Notes under the pieces: model-generated | Databases searched by the model: none | What the model was told of the DNA's origin: nothing | What the model saw: the letters and a program-made list of their open reading frames with translations, nothing else | Position numbers and translations under genes: made by a program | Assembly: GCA_902771225.1 (NCBI GenBank) | Contig: CACXWH010000032.1 | Location: 1-49,018 of the forward strand | DNA length: 49,018 bases | Direction of reading: 5' to 3' | Source: an uncultured Methanobrevibacter sp. | GTDB taxonomy: Archaea > Methanobacteriota > Methanobacteria > Methanobacteriales > Methanobacteriaceae | In this document: one piece after another, positions 8,725 through 16,534 of the stretch | Layout of the letters: each line of letters opens with the position of its first letter | How positions within the stretch are numbered: the first letter of the stretch is position 1

Positions 8725-9462
8725 TCATCTCAGACCAACAACTTGAGACAATGACTTGCCAGAGTTTAAGATATCCGCTATGTTTTTCTCTTTAATTTTT
8801 ATTTCCAATGTCTTTTCCATAACTTGCGTAAAGTATTCCTTAGGGATAATTACAACACCGGTCTCATCACCATATAAAAAGTCACCAGGAGATATTTTCA
8901 TAGATTCCAATACTAAATCAGAGTTTATTTCACCCAAACCTAAAGGTTTACCTGCATTAGGTCTAAAACCACATGCAAAAATAGGATAATCCATAGTTAA
9001 CAATGCATCCAAATCACGTACACAACCATAAACAAGTGTTGCTTTAACACCATTATTTTTAGCACAGGTGGAAGCTAATTCACCCCATATTGCAGCATCC
9101 ATATCACTGGTTCCTACAAGCAATACATCACCATCATTAGCCTCATCAATAGCCACAGTGATTGTTCCCCAATCATCACTATTTGTTTTAACAGTAGTAA
9201 TTTTACCCCAAGTTTTTAGATTATTTATTGATTTAAGATTATAAAGAACACCTGATCTATGGGCTATTTCATTAAATGCATCTGAAATTTGACAAGTGGA
9301 AACATTTTCTAAAAAAGAACTTAAATTGATATATTGATTGTAATTATTTCCGCCATATGATAAATCATCAATTGAAATATCATTTAAAGATATATCTTCA
9401 AATTTTACTCTTTTTTCTAAATCTTTTTTATTATTTAATAAATCTTGAGGCTTAATTGACAT
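8725..9462 (-). CDS. RraA-family (RraA / 4-hydroxy-4-methyl-2-oxoglutarate aldolase-like) protein
   Basis: A 245-residue protein; residues about 48-245 form the RraA-like alpha/beta fold. Visible family motifs are CQISDAF near the start of the domain, WGELAS, the GCVRD motif that carries the Arg-Asp pair used by the pyruvate aldolases of the family, and GDETGVVIIP. About 45 N-terminal residues are polar and unlike the core. The family contains both class II pyruvate aldolases and RNase E inhibitors. The Arg-Asp pair favours an enzyme, while the neighbours (Gar1, TFB) are information genes. A GGTGAT site lies 3 bases before the ATG, so the start is firm. Confidence 0.8.
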   Translation of the reverse strand: MSIKPQDLLNNKKDLEKRVKFEDISLNDISIDDLSYGGNNYNQYINLSSFLENVSTCQISDAFNEIAHRSGVLYNLKSINNLKTWGKITTVKTNSDDWGTITVAIDEANDGDVLLVGTSDMDAAIWGELASTCAKNNGVKATLVYGCVRDLDALLTMDYPIFACGFRPNAGKPLGLGEINSDLVLESMKISPGDFLYGDETGVVIIPKEYFTQVMEKTLEIKIKEKNIADILNSGKSLSQVVGLR

Positions 9463-10250
9463 CTAATCACCACATTGTTTTCAACTAAATATATGTAATG
9501 CCATAAATAAAAAAATTTCTATAAAAATAAAATAAATTTTTTCACAAAATTGAATCATCCACTTAATCACCAACCAATATATATTTTATCATTACTCAAA
9601 ATTGTTTTAATCGTAAAAGAAGTAATTTAAAGAACAAAAAGAGATACAATTGAAAAAAAATAGGGATATAATTTATATTTCTATTAATTCATTTTCTTAT
9701 ATCCGACTACTGAGATGAAAATGGAATCATCAACCTGCTACTTTTTTATTTTTAATTAAAATTGTTTAAATCATAAATGAAAATTTGTCGTATCAGAAAA
9801 TAAAATAATTATCCAACATCCCATAAACAATTTTTATATATTAGTTTTAACAATAATATTAATTGTAGTATTTGAACAATACTTATTTATTATATGCTTA
9901 AGAGTTCATTTATTCATTATTATTAATTTATTTAAATGTGAATACATCTGCATCCTATATTGGAGCGGATTTCACATATAGTTCAATATTTAACATTTGA
10001 TTAACAAAAAAGGAGAAAATTTAATTATAAATAGGATTTAAAAAGAAAACTGATAAAAATAACAAAATTAATTAACTTAATAACAAGTTAAGACCTAATA
10101 ATTAAATTTTCATTGAACTTTGGCTCTTTTTAGTGTATAATATATTTGAAAATTAAAACATGTTTATCGTATAATTTATTAATTGCCTAAAAATAATTAA
10201 TTTTTAGAAAAATATAAATTAGCCCGATTAATAAGCTAGGAGGCTTAAAA
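9463..10250. other. Long gene-free stretch between RraA-like gene and dnaG
   Basis: About 790 bases lie between divergent genes, with no plausible protein frame and many stops on all frames. Within it, 9935-9980 (plus) can fold: ATGTGAA pairs with TTCACAT across about 26 bases that are less AT-rich than the surroundings. Next to dnaG there is a TATA-like AAAATATAAATT (about 10209-10220) and an AGGAGG ribosome binding site ending near 10243. Nothing else is recognisable; a small RNA cannot be excluded. Confidence 0.45.
9576..9590 (-). promoter_or_regulatory. Candidate TATA box for the RraA-like gene
   Basis: On the minus strand the sequence GATAAAATATATATT is a good archaeal TATA element. Transcription would start near 9552, giving an 85-90 base leader that ends in the GGTGAT site at 9466-9471. 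Confidence 0.4.
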
Positions 10251-11462
10251 ATGGGAAAAGGCGAAGAATTAACTACAACAAAATATTTAATCCATGCACA
10301 AATTAATGCAAATGGAATTGTAGAAAAACCTGATGTTGTCGGAGCCGTCTTCGGACAAACTGAAGGATTATTAAGTAACGATTTAGATTTAAGAGAACTT
10401 CAAAGGACTGGTAGAATAGGCAGGATTCAAGTTAATATTCGTTCTAACAGTGGAAGAGCAAAAGGAGATATTGTAATTCCTTCAAGTTTAGATAGAGTAG
10501 AAACAGCCATTCTTGCAGCATCTTTAGAAACAATCAACCGTGTTGGACCTTGTGAAGCAGAAATACAAACATTAAAAGTTGAAGATGTTCGTGCTGTTAA
10601 AAGGGAACAAGTAGTAAACCGTGCAAAAGAAATTTATAAAAACATGGTTGAAAGCGTCGGTCCGGCAAGTATGAAAATGATTGAAGAAGTAAGGGAAGCT
10701 ATGAGAATCCACGAAATCTCTGAATATGGAGACGACAGATTACCGGCAGGCCCAAGTATACATACTTCAGATGCAATCATTGTTGTTGAAGGACGTAGCG
10801 ATGTTTTAAATTTACTTAAATACGGTATTAAAAATACAGTTGCTGTTGAAGGAGTAAGTGTTCCCCAATCCATTGGAGAATTAAGTAAAAAAAGAACTAC
10901 TACAGCATTTGTAGATGGTGACCGTGGTGGAGAATTAATCTTAAAAGAACTTTTACAAATTGGAGATGTTGACTACATTACCCGTGCTCCACAAGGAAAA
11001 GAAGTGGAAGACTTAGAAAAAGATGAAGTGCTAATTGCACTAAGAGATAAAGTTCCTACTGCACAATTTTTAGCAAATCATAACATTCTTTCAGATTCTA
11101 ACAACAATAAATCCAATAAAAAACAGCAAAAACATCATAACAAAAAATACAATAAAGAACCTGAAGTTGAAATTGAAGATGATGAAATCAGCTTAATGAA
11201 AGATATGTTAAAAGAATTTGAAGGCACCGGCTGTGGAGCAATCTTAGATGAAGCATTGAATATAACCAAAGAAGTTTCCATTGAAGATATTTATGAAGAA
11301 ATAAAAAATATTGAAGGAAATGCTAATACAGTTATATTTGATGGAATCATTAGTCAAAGATTAGTTGATGTTGCTTCTCAAAAAGAAATTAAAAAATTAG
11401 TAGCTTTCAGATCAAATATTGTTAAAAAACCACAAAATTTAAAAATTATCACAATAGAATAG
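10251..11462 (+). CDS. dnaG: DnaG-type archaeal primase / exosome-associated protein
   Basis: Archaeal DnaG (403 residues) carries a TOPRIM domain. The acidic residues expected for metal binding are present: Glu180 in VVEGRSD and Asp222 and Asp224 in FVDGDRGG. In archaea the protein is found bound to the RNA exosome as the Csl4/Rrp41 partner, and primase activity has also been reported. A Lys/Asn/His-rich spacer near residues 280-305 separates TOPRIM from the conserved C-terminal domain. The start is firm: AGGAGG sits just upstream of the ATG. It stands alone with its own promoter and terminator. Confidence 0.95.
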   Translation: MGKGEELTTTKYLIHAQINANGIVEKPDVVGAVFGQTEGLLSNDLDLRELQRTGRIGRIQVNIRSNSGRAKGDIVIPSSLDRVETAILAASLETINRVGPCEAEIQTLKVEDVRAVKREQVVNRAKEIYKNMVESVGPASMKMIEEVREAMRIHEISEYGDDRLPAGPSIHTSDAIIVVEGRSDVLNLLKYGIKNTVAVEGVSVPQSIGELSKKRTTTAFVDGDRGGELILKELLQIGDVDYITRAPQGKEVEDLEKDEVLIALRDKVPTAQFLANHNILSDSNNNKSNKKQQKHHNKKYNKEPEVEIEDDEISLMKDMLKEFEGTGCGAILDEALNITKEVSIEDIYEEIKNIEGNANTVIFDGIISQRLVDVASQKEIKKLVAFRSNIVKKPQNLKIITIE

Positions 11463-11494
11463 AGGATTAACCATCCTCAACCCATTATTTTTTT
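11462..11494 (+). terminator. Intrinsic terminator after dnaG
   Basis: GAGGAT (11462-11467) pairs with ATCCTC (11473-11478) around a five-base loop. A run of eight to nine T follows near 11486-11494. It begins at the dnaG stop codon. Confidence 0.65.
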
Positions 11495-11625
11495 TAGTTA
11501 ATGAAATACAAATCACCTGCCATCACAGGACAAAAATGGACACCTTATCAATCCCCCATTAACATCAAATAATTCCCATGAACTTATTATACTTTTAAAT
11601 AGTACCTATTTCAAATAAACATTAC

Positions 11626-12996
11626 ATGATTTACAAATGTTTAATTTGTGGACATATTCATAATGAAGAATCCACAGGTGTTTTATTAAAAGATTTAAAT
11701 GAATGTCCCGTCTGTAAACAGGATATTTCAAATTTTGTTGAAATTGAAAAAACAGAAAGCTTTGATAATCAAGAATTAGCATATAACAAAAAATTTGCTA
11801 AATCTGATAAAGATGAAAGAGCTATGGATTTGATTCATGAAATGGCAATTAGTGGTCAAAGTATTGTTTCTGCAATGGGAACTGATTTGAAAATGCCTAA
11901 TTGGGAAGATATCTTAATTTTAGGATGTCAATTAAATCCACAACCTTTAGAAAAAGAAATTGATATTAATACCCAAACTGTAATAGGTAAAAATGCTTTA
12001 AAACCCTTAATAATTGAAAGTCCAATCTATATAACCCACATGTCTTTTGGAGCATTATCAAAAGAAGTAAAAATTGCTCTTGCAAAAGGAAGTGCTATGA
12101 TAAAAACAGCACAGTGCAGCGGCGAAGGAGGAATATTAGTCGAAGAAAAGAAAAATGCATATAAATATATTTTTGAGTATGTGCCGAATAAATACAGTGT
12201 TAATGATGAAAATTTAAAAAGTTCTGATGCTATTGAAATTAAAATCGGTCAATCAACAAAACCTGGCCTTGGAGGTCAACTTGAAGGGGTTAAAGTAACT
12301 CCAGAAATTGCAAAAGTTAGAAATAAGACTGAAGGTATGGACATCCATTCACCTGCAACAATTCCTGAAGTAAACTCCAAAGAAGACTTAAAGGATTTAG
12401 TGTCAACGCTGCGTGAAAAATCTGAAGGTAGACCAATTGGTTTAAAACTTGCAGCAGGCCATATTGAAGAGGATCTGGAATATGCAATATATTCCGGAGC
12501 GGATTTTGTAACCATTGATGGAAGAGGGGGATCAACAGGTGCAAGCCCTAAAATAATTAAAGACTCAGCATCCATTCCAACAATATATGCTTTAGCAAGA
12601 GCCCGTAAATATTTGGATGAAAATAATTCTGATATGAGTTTAATCATTACTGGAGGATTAAGAATATCTTCAGATTTTGCAAAAGCTCTGGCTATGGGAG
12701 CTGATGCAATAGCAATTGGTACCGGAGCATTAATAGCTGCCGCATGCCAACAGTATAAGATTTGCCATACCGGCCAATGCCCCGTCGGTGTTGCAACACA
12801 GGATAATGAATTGCGTGAAAGGTTAAAAATAGATTTGGCTGCAAAAAGAGTTGAAAATTATCTTAAAGTATCAACTGAAGAGTTGAAAACTTTCGCAAGA
12901 ATTACCGGCCATGATAATATTCATGACCTAAGTTTAAATGATATAAGAACAATAAACTCTGAAATATCTGATTATACTGACATTAAACATGTTTAA
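11626..12996 (+). CDS. Archaeal-type glutamate synthase, FMN domain with rubredoxin-like N-terminus
   Basis: This 456-residue protein corresponds to the central FMN/Fe-S domain of glutamate synthase large subunit and would reduce 2-oxoglutarate plus ammonia to glutamate. Residues 1-40 are a rubredoxin-like knuckle with CLIC (Cys5, Cys8) and CPVC (Cys27, Cys30), a possible electron entry point. The FMN barrel shows GQSTKPGLGGQL, HSPATIPE, GLKLAAGH, TIDGRGGSTGA and ITGGLRISSD. The cysteine cluster CQQYKICHTGQCP near residue 380 should bind a 3Fe-4S centre. The glutaminase domain and the small NADPH subunit are absent here, so its amide donor and reductant partners must be encoded elsewhere. No ribosome binding site is evident. 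Confidence 0.9.
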   Translation: MIYKCLICGHIHNEESTGVLLKDLNECPVCKQDISNFVEIEKTESFDNQELAYNKKFAKSDKDERAMDLIHEMAISGQSIVSAMGTDLKMPNWEDILILGCQLNPQPLEKEIDINTQTVIGKNALKPLIIESPIYITHMSFGALSKEVKIALAKGSAMIKTAQCSGEGGILVEEKKNAYKYIFEYVPNKYSVNDENLKSSDAIEIKIGQSTKPGLGGQLEGVKVTPEIAKVRNKTEGMDIHSPATIPEVNSKEDLKDLVSTLREKSEGRPIGLKLAAGHIEEDLEYAIYSGADFVTIDGRGGSTGASPKIIKDSASIPTIYALARARKYLDENNSDMSLIITGGLRISSDFAKALAMGADAIAIGTGALIAAACQQYKICHTGQCPVGVATQDNELRERLKIDLAAKRVENYLKVSTEELKTFARITGHDNIHDLSLNDIRTINSEISDYTDIKHV

Positions 12997-13247
12997 ATTA
13001 GTAATTTGTAGAAATATCTGCATTTTTAATATATTTCAAAAAAATACTATTAATAACTTGAAGTTTTTAAAAAATTCATTCGAAAATGAGGTAAAACAAT
13101 TCACAATAACATAACAACTATAATTAGAACATATTGGCAAACAATACACAACAAAAATGGCATTAATAATTTAATAAGAAATTGCTATAATTATAAATAT
13201 TAATAAAAACATAAATTAATAAGGAAATAAAATAAGGAGGAAAACTA

Positions 13248-13859
13248 ATGAATGTAAACATTGAAAATTATTATACTGCTAGAAAAAGCATTTATGAAAG
13301 ATTTAATGAATCTAATACAATAACAAAAATAGTATTTTCATTTTTAATGGCATGTATAACTGGTTTAATGGCACAAATCGTTATTCCTCTTCCATGGACC
13401 CCTGTTCCAATTACTGCACAAACATTTGCAGTTTTATGTTCCGGTTTATTCCTTGGAAAAAGATACGGTTGTTTAAGCCAAATACTTTATGTTGTTTTAG
13501 GAATTGCATTCATCCCATGGTTCGGAGGAATGACTGGTGGATTAAATGTTGTACTTGGATCCACTGGAGGATATTTAATAGGATTTATAATTGCATCATA
13601 CTTCATAGGTTATATTACTGAAAAATATGCAACTGCACGTAATTTTACCCGTATGTTCGCAGTTATCAGCATAGCTAACTTTGCATTAATTTACATTCCT
13701 GGTCTTATAGGATTAGCAGTATGGGCGTACTTAACCCAAGGTACTGTATTAGGTGTTGTAGATTTATTATTAATGGGTCTTGTTCCATTTATATTTGGAG
13801 ACCTTATTAAGATTGCAGGTACGGCTGGATTATCCAAAGTTTTCTTACCAAAAGAATAA
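13248..13859 (+). CDS. bioY: BioY biotin transporter substrate-binding subunit
   Basis: BioY is the membrane S component of an energy-coupling-factor transporter and captures biotin. The 203-residue protein has about six helices. Typical features are VIPLPWTPVPITAQTFAVL and LGKRYG in the first third and GGYLIGF in the middle. The ATPase and T components are not nearby, so it probably shares a common ECF module or works alone. An AAGGAGG site gives a firm start. The 251 bases upstream hold no gene and I could not recognise a BirA operator in them. A strong terminator follows. Confidence 0.92.
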   Translation: MNVNIENYYTARKSIYERFNESNTITKIVFSFLMACITGLMAQIVIPLPWTPVPITAQTFAVLCSGLFLGKRYGCLSQILYVVLGIAFIPWFGGMTGGLNVVLGSTGGYLIGFIIASYFIGYITEKYATARNFTRMFAVISIANFALIYIPGLIGLAVWAYLTQGTVLGVVDLLLMGLVPFIFGDLIKIAGTAGLSKVFLPKE

Positions 13860-13894
13860 AAGGTTAATTTTTAACCTTTTTTACTATTTTTTTT
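13858..13894 (+). terminator. Intrinsic terminator after bioY
   Basis: A perfect ten-base inverted repeat, AAAAGGTTAA (13858-13867) with TTAACCTTTT (13871-13880) around a TTT loop, is followed by a T-rich tract. It overlaps the bioY stop codon and sits directly before the DUF1284 gene. Confidence 0.75.
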
Positions 13895-13901
13895 GATTTT
13901 T

Positions 13902-14291
13902 ATGGCAATAAAATTACGTGGCCATCATTTATTATGTCTTCAAGGCTTTCAAGGATATGGTTATAGTGAAGATTTTGTTTCAAATATGGCTCGCATCAAT
14001 GATTTGAGAAAGTCTGAAGATTGTACAATCATATTAACAAACACTCCTGATGATATTTGTTCATCCTGCCCCAATTTAAAGAATGATTTATGTGAAAATG
14101 AAAAACAGAACAGAATTATTGTTAACATGGATGATGAAGTATTATCTCAACTTGAATATAAAAATAAATATAACTCCCCAGATTTATTCAATGAAGTGTT
14201 TTTAAAATTCAATACATTAAAAAGTGTTGAAAATATCTGTAATAATTGCAAATGGGAAGAAAAATGCTTATTTTACAAAAAATTAAAGTAA
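13902..14291 (+). CDS. DUF1284 family cysteine-rich protein
   Basis: A 129-residue protein with the family signature LRGHHLLCLQGFQGYGYS near the N-terminus. Two later cysteine groups are CSSCPNLKNDLC (middle) and CNNCKWEEKC (C-terminal), which could bind metal or an iron-sulfur cluster. The function is unknown. The ATG at 13902 is preferred over an in-frame TTG at 13893 that falls in the T tract of the bioY terminator. No ribosome binding site is present, so the message may be leaderless. Confidence 0.8.
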   Translation: MAIKLRGHHLLCLQGFQGYGYSEDFVSNMARINDLRKSEDCTIILTNTPDDICSSCPNLKNDLCENEKQNRIIVNMDDEVLSQLEYKNKYNSPDLFNEVFLKFNTLKSVENICNNCKWEEKCLFYKKLK

Positions 14292-14300
14292 AACGATACA

Positions 14301-14349
14301 TTTAAATACTACTTAAAATATATATTAAAATGTTGTTATATAGCAACAT
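14301..14349 (+). promoter_or_regulatory. tRNA-Gln promoter and palindromic 5' leader
   Basis: A TATA-like TTTAAATACT (14301-14310) and an AT-only tract lie upstream. A near-perfect palindrome (ATGTTGT...GCAACAT, 14330-14349) then ends at the base before the tRNA. Transcription from the TATA box would start around 14327-14332, so the pre-tRNA leader would be this hairpin. It could guide RNase P or act as an operator; neither is shown. Confidence 0.45.
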
Positions 14350-14420
14350 AGTCCCGTAGGGTAGTGGTAATCCTTCTAGGCTTTGGACCCGGAGACGGCG
14401 GTTCGACTCCGCTCGGGACT
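14350..14420 (+). tRNA. tRNA-Gln, anticodon TTG
   Basis: AGTCCCG (14350-14356) pairs perfectly with CGGGACT (14414-14420) as the acceptor stem. The T arm GCGG-TTCGACT-CCGC is standard and the D loop holds the GG pair. The anticodon loop CTTTGGA places TTG at positions 34-36, which reads CAA (Gln). The anticodon stem CTAGG/CCCGG has one A-C mismatch (29-41) and one T-G wobble. CCA is not encoded. No intron is seen. Confidence 0.93.
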
Positions 14421-14450
14421 ATTCAAATAACTTTTTTTATGAGATTTTTT

Positions 14451-15626
14451 ATGGAAAATATATTTCTTATTGGAATTAATACAAGAAGTATGCTTAACAG
14501 TGCATTAAAATTAAATTATAATATATTTTCAACCAGCTATTTTTCTACCTCAGATACTCCCAAAATTAAAAATCAAAAAATCATTCTTGAAGAAAAAGAA
14601 AATGAAAGCTCCGGCATTTTTGAGGATAAATTTAACAGTAATGATATTTTAGACTTTTCAAAAGATTATATTGATGAAGCTGATTACATTATTCCCATTT
14701 CTGGAGTTTCACCAAGTGATTTTGCAAAAAAAGATCAAAAAAAGATTTTAGGAAGTAAAAATGTCTCCAATATTGAGGATAAATTTAAATTTTATAAAAA
14801 AATCAAAGATGAATTTAAAACACCTGAAACTTTTTTGATAAAAGATGTAGATGAAGCAGTTGAAATTAGTAAAAATAAACCTAATGTTAAATATATTATA
14901 AAACCTCTTAAAGGATCTGGTGGTTATAACATAAATCTTTTGAATAATGATGGCTCTCTTCAATTAAATGATGGTGAAAATTTTATCCTCCAAGAATATG
15001 TTCACGGAATAAATTTAAGTTCATCAATACTTGGAAGCAAGAATTCTAAAAAAACAATAATGAATTCACGATTATTGACTGAAAATGACTTTGAAAAAAA
15101 TAACAGCTTCATTTATATTGGAAACATATTACCCCTCACGAATGAAAGCATAATGAGAAAAGTCAAAGACATTGATAAAATAAACAATGATATGATTGAA
15201 ACAAGTCAAAAATTAGCTTATGAATTTGATTTAATTGGTTCAAACGGAATAGATTATATTTTAAATAAAAATGGATTATATGTAATAGAAATAAACCCAA
15301 GAATACAGGGAACTTTTGAATGCATAGAAAAATCCCTGCAAATTAATATGTTGGATGCCCATATAAAAAGCTGCCTGAACGAACCTGTTGAAATTCCAAA
15401 AGCAAAATATTATGCCTATAAAAAAATTATTTACGCACCATGTCGAAATAAATACTCAAAAATATATTTGGATAATATTTACGATTTACCTCACACCGGT
15501 ACAATAACCGAAAAATCAGAACCGTTACTTACAATAATAGATAAAAATACAAATTTTAAAGAATTATATGAAAAAGTTGAAAATAGTTCTCGGATTGTAA
15601 GAAATAACTTAAAAAATGCCGACTAG
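14451..15626 (+). CDS. ATP-grasp family ligase, substrate unknown
   Basis: The 391-residue protein has an N-terminal Rossmann-like segment (ENIFLIGINTRSM). An ATP-grasp core follows: YIIKPLKGSGGYNI is the ATP-binding lysine and glycine loop, FILQEYVHG is the hinge, and GSNGIDYI then VIEINPRIQGTFE gives the metal-binding Glu and Asn. The order fits the ATP-grasp_3-type proteins common in methanogens, which join a carboxylate to an amine or thiol. An open frame runs back to a GTG inside the tRNA, but that part cannot be the true start. I use the ATG at 14451; an ATG at 14439 is possible. The 3' end overlaps a convergent small gene. Confidence 0.8.
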   Translation: MENIFLIGINTRSMLNSALKLNYNIFSTSYFSTSDTPKIKNQKIILEEKENESSGIFEDKFNSNDILDFSKDYIDEADYIIPISGVSPSDFAKKDQKKILGSKNVSNIEDKFKFYKKIKDEFKTPETFLIKDVDEAVEISKNKPNVKYIIKPLKGSGGYNINLLNNDGSLQLNDGENFILQEYVHGINLSSSILGSKNSKKTIMNSRLLTENDFEKNNSFIYIGNILPLTNESIMRKVKDIDKINNDMIETSQKLAYEFDLIGSNGIDYILNKNGLYVIEINPRIQGTFECIEKSLQINMLDAHIKSCLNEPVEIPKAKYYAYKKIIYAPCRNKYSKIYLDNIYDLPHTGTITEKSEPLLTIIDKNTNFKELYEKVENSSRIVRNNLKNAD

Positions 15627-15758
15627 ATGCAATATGAAGAATAAAAATCCTATTGTTATTAAAAAAGTAGTTATAATCATAGCATAAGTCATCCATACAA
15701 AAAGTTTAGCTTTATTATCTGGATCCTTTAAAAATTGATCAATCGGATTTCTTTTCAT
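15609..15758 (-). CDS. Small membrane protein (49 aa) downstream of atpD
   Basis: On the minus strand an ATG at 15758 follows a GGTG site by a few bases and opens a 49-codon frame. The N-terminus is polar (MKRNPIDQFLKDPDNKAKLF). One or two hydrophobic helices follow (MTYAMIITTFLITIGFLFFILHLV). The codon pattern and the ribosome binding site make a real gene likely. It lies 74 bases after atpD, the last ATP synthase gene, on the same strand, and overlaps the convergent ATP-grasp gene by 18 bases. I do not recognise a family. Position and size suggest a membrane accessory linked to the ATP synthase or an unrelated energy protein. Confidence 0.6.
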   Translation of the reverse strand: MKRNPIDQFLKDPDNKAKLFVWMTYAMIITTFLITIGFLFFILHLVGIF

Positions 15759-15815
15759 TTTTTACACCATAAATTAAAAATTTCAAAAAAAAAGAATAAT
15801 AAATTGAAAATGATG

Positions 15816-15839
15816 AGAATAAGATAAAAATCTTATTCT
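15816..15839 (-). terminator. Perfect hairpin at the end of atpD
   Basis: AGAATAAGAT (15816-15825) is a perfect inverted repeat of ATCTTATTCT (15830-15839) with a four-base loop. It spans the atpD stop codon and is followed on the minus strand by moderately T-rich sequence. It could terminate the operon, or act as a partial terminator or RNA-processing site before the 49-residue gene. Confidence 0.5.
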
Positions 15840-16507
15840 GCAGCCTCTTTTGCAGCTTGAGCTTTTTCATTTTTCTCAATAGTAGACCTAATCATTTTCA
15901 AACGAACAAAGTTTTCCCTTTCCATTTCTTGGAGTCTCATATCAATATACTTTTCAGTATTTTCGAATCTTGGAATCATAATATGTTCTAAAGCATTTAC
16001 TCTACGTTTAGTTGATTCAATTTCCTCAGCTAATAAGAAAATAGTTTTTTCCACTTCACCAAGTTCAATTAAATATTTAAGAGATTCCTCGAATTTTTTT
16101 GCAGCTTCATCTAATTGAATTGTAGTGTCTGAAAAACCATAACCTCTATCAATAATGGATCTTTCTTCCATTTTAATATCTGTTACCGGTACATTCACAC
16201 CCATTACACTTCTTGAAGAAATATTAACATCAATAGATTCTTTAACTGATAAAGACGCTTTTTTTACAGCTAAATCACCCATCGCAATTTGGGCTTCTAT
16301 TAATGCATCATTAGCTTCCTTTAAACTTTTTTCTGCATTTTCACGAATACCTTTAACACGATCCAAGATATCAAAAAACTCTTTGATTAAAGCATCTCTT
16401 TTTTCTTTGAGTAAACCATGCCCTTTAACAGCAAGTTTAGTCCTGTTTTTAAGAGATAATAACTCCATCCTTGTTGGATTAATTCCATCAATAATATCTT
16501 GTGCCAT
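15833..16507 (-). CDS. atpD: A-type ATP synthase subunit D (central stalk)
   Basis: A 224-residue protein forming the long antiparallel coiled coil that turns inside the catalytic A3B3 head. It begins with [23 protein letters not shown], the usual family opening. Helical heptad-like stretches occupy both ends, with a middle section ([14 protein letters not shown]) as in other archaeal D subunits. It is the last subunit gene of the operon, 27 bases after atpB, with an AGGTGATTA site before its ATG. Confidence 0.95.
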   Translation of the reverse strand: MAQDIIDGINPTRMELLSLKNRTKLAVKGHGLLKEKRDALIKEFFDILDRVKGIRENAEKSLKEANDALIEAQIAMGDLAVKKASLSVKESIDVNISSRSVMGVNVPVTDIKMEERSIIDRGYGFSDTTIQLDEAAKKFEESLKYLIELGEVEKTIFLLAEEIESTKRRVNALEHIMIPRFENTEKYIDMRLQEMERENFVRLKMIRSTIEKNEKAQAAKEAAE

Positions 16508-16534
16508 TTAATCACCTGTTTTAAACAAATGAAT

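Noticed and set aside
9690-9740. Possible C/D-box guide RNA (TGAGATGAAAATGG and a later CTG)
   Set aside because: Neither a full RUGAUGA box nor a CUGA box at sensible spacing could be found.
12276-12647. Long opposite-strand frames inside the glutamate synthase, atp, serA and transporter genes
   Set aside because: They are shadows of well-supported genes and show no family features of their own.
14364-14450. Start of the ATP-grasp frame inside tRNA-Gln
   Set aside because: The GTG is in the tRNA gene; the protein family begins at the Rossmann-like segment after the ATG at 14451.
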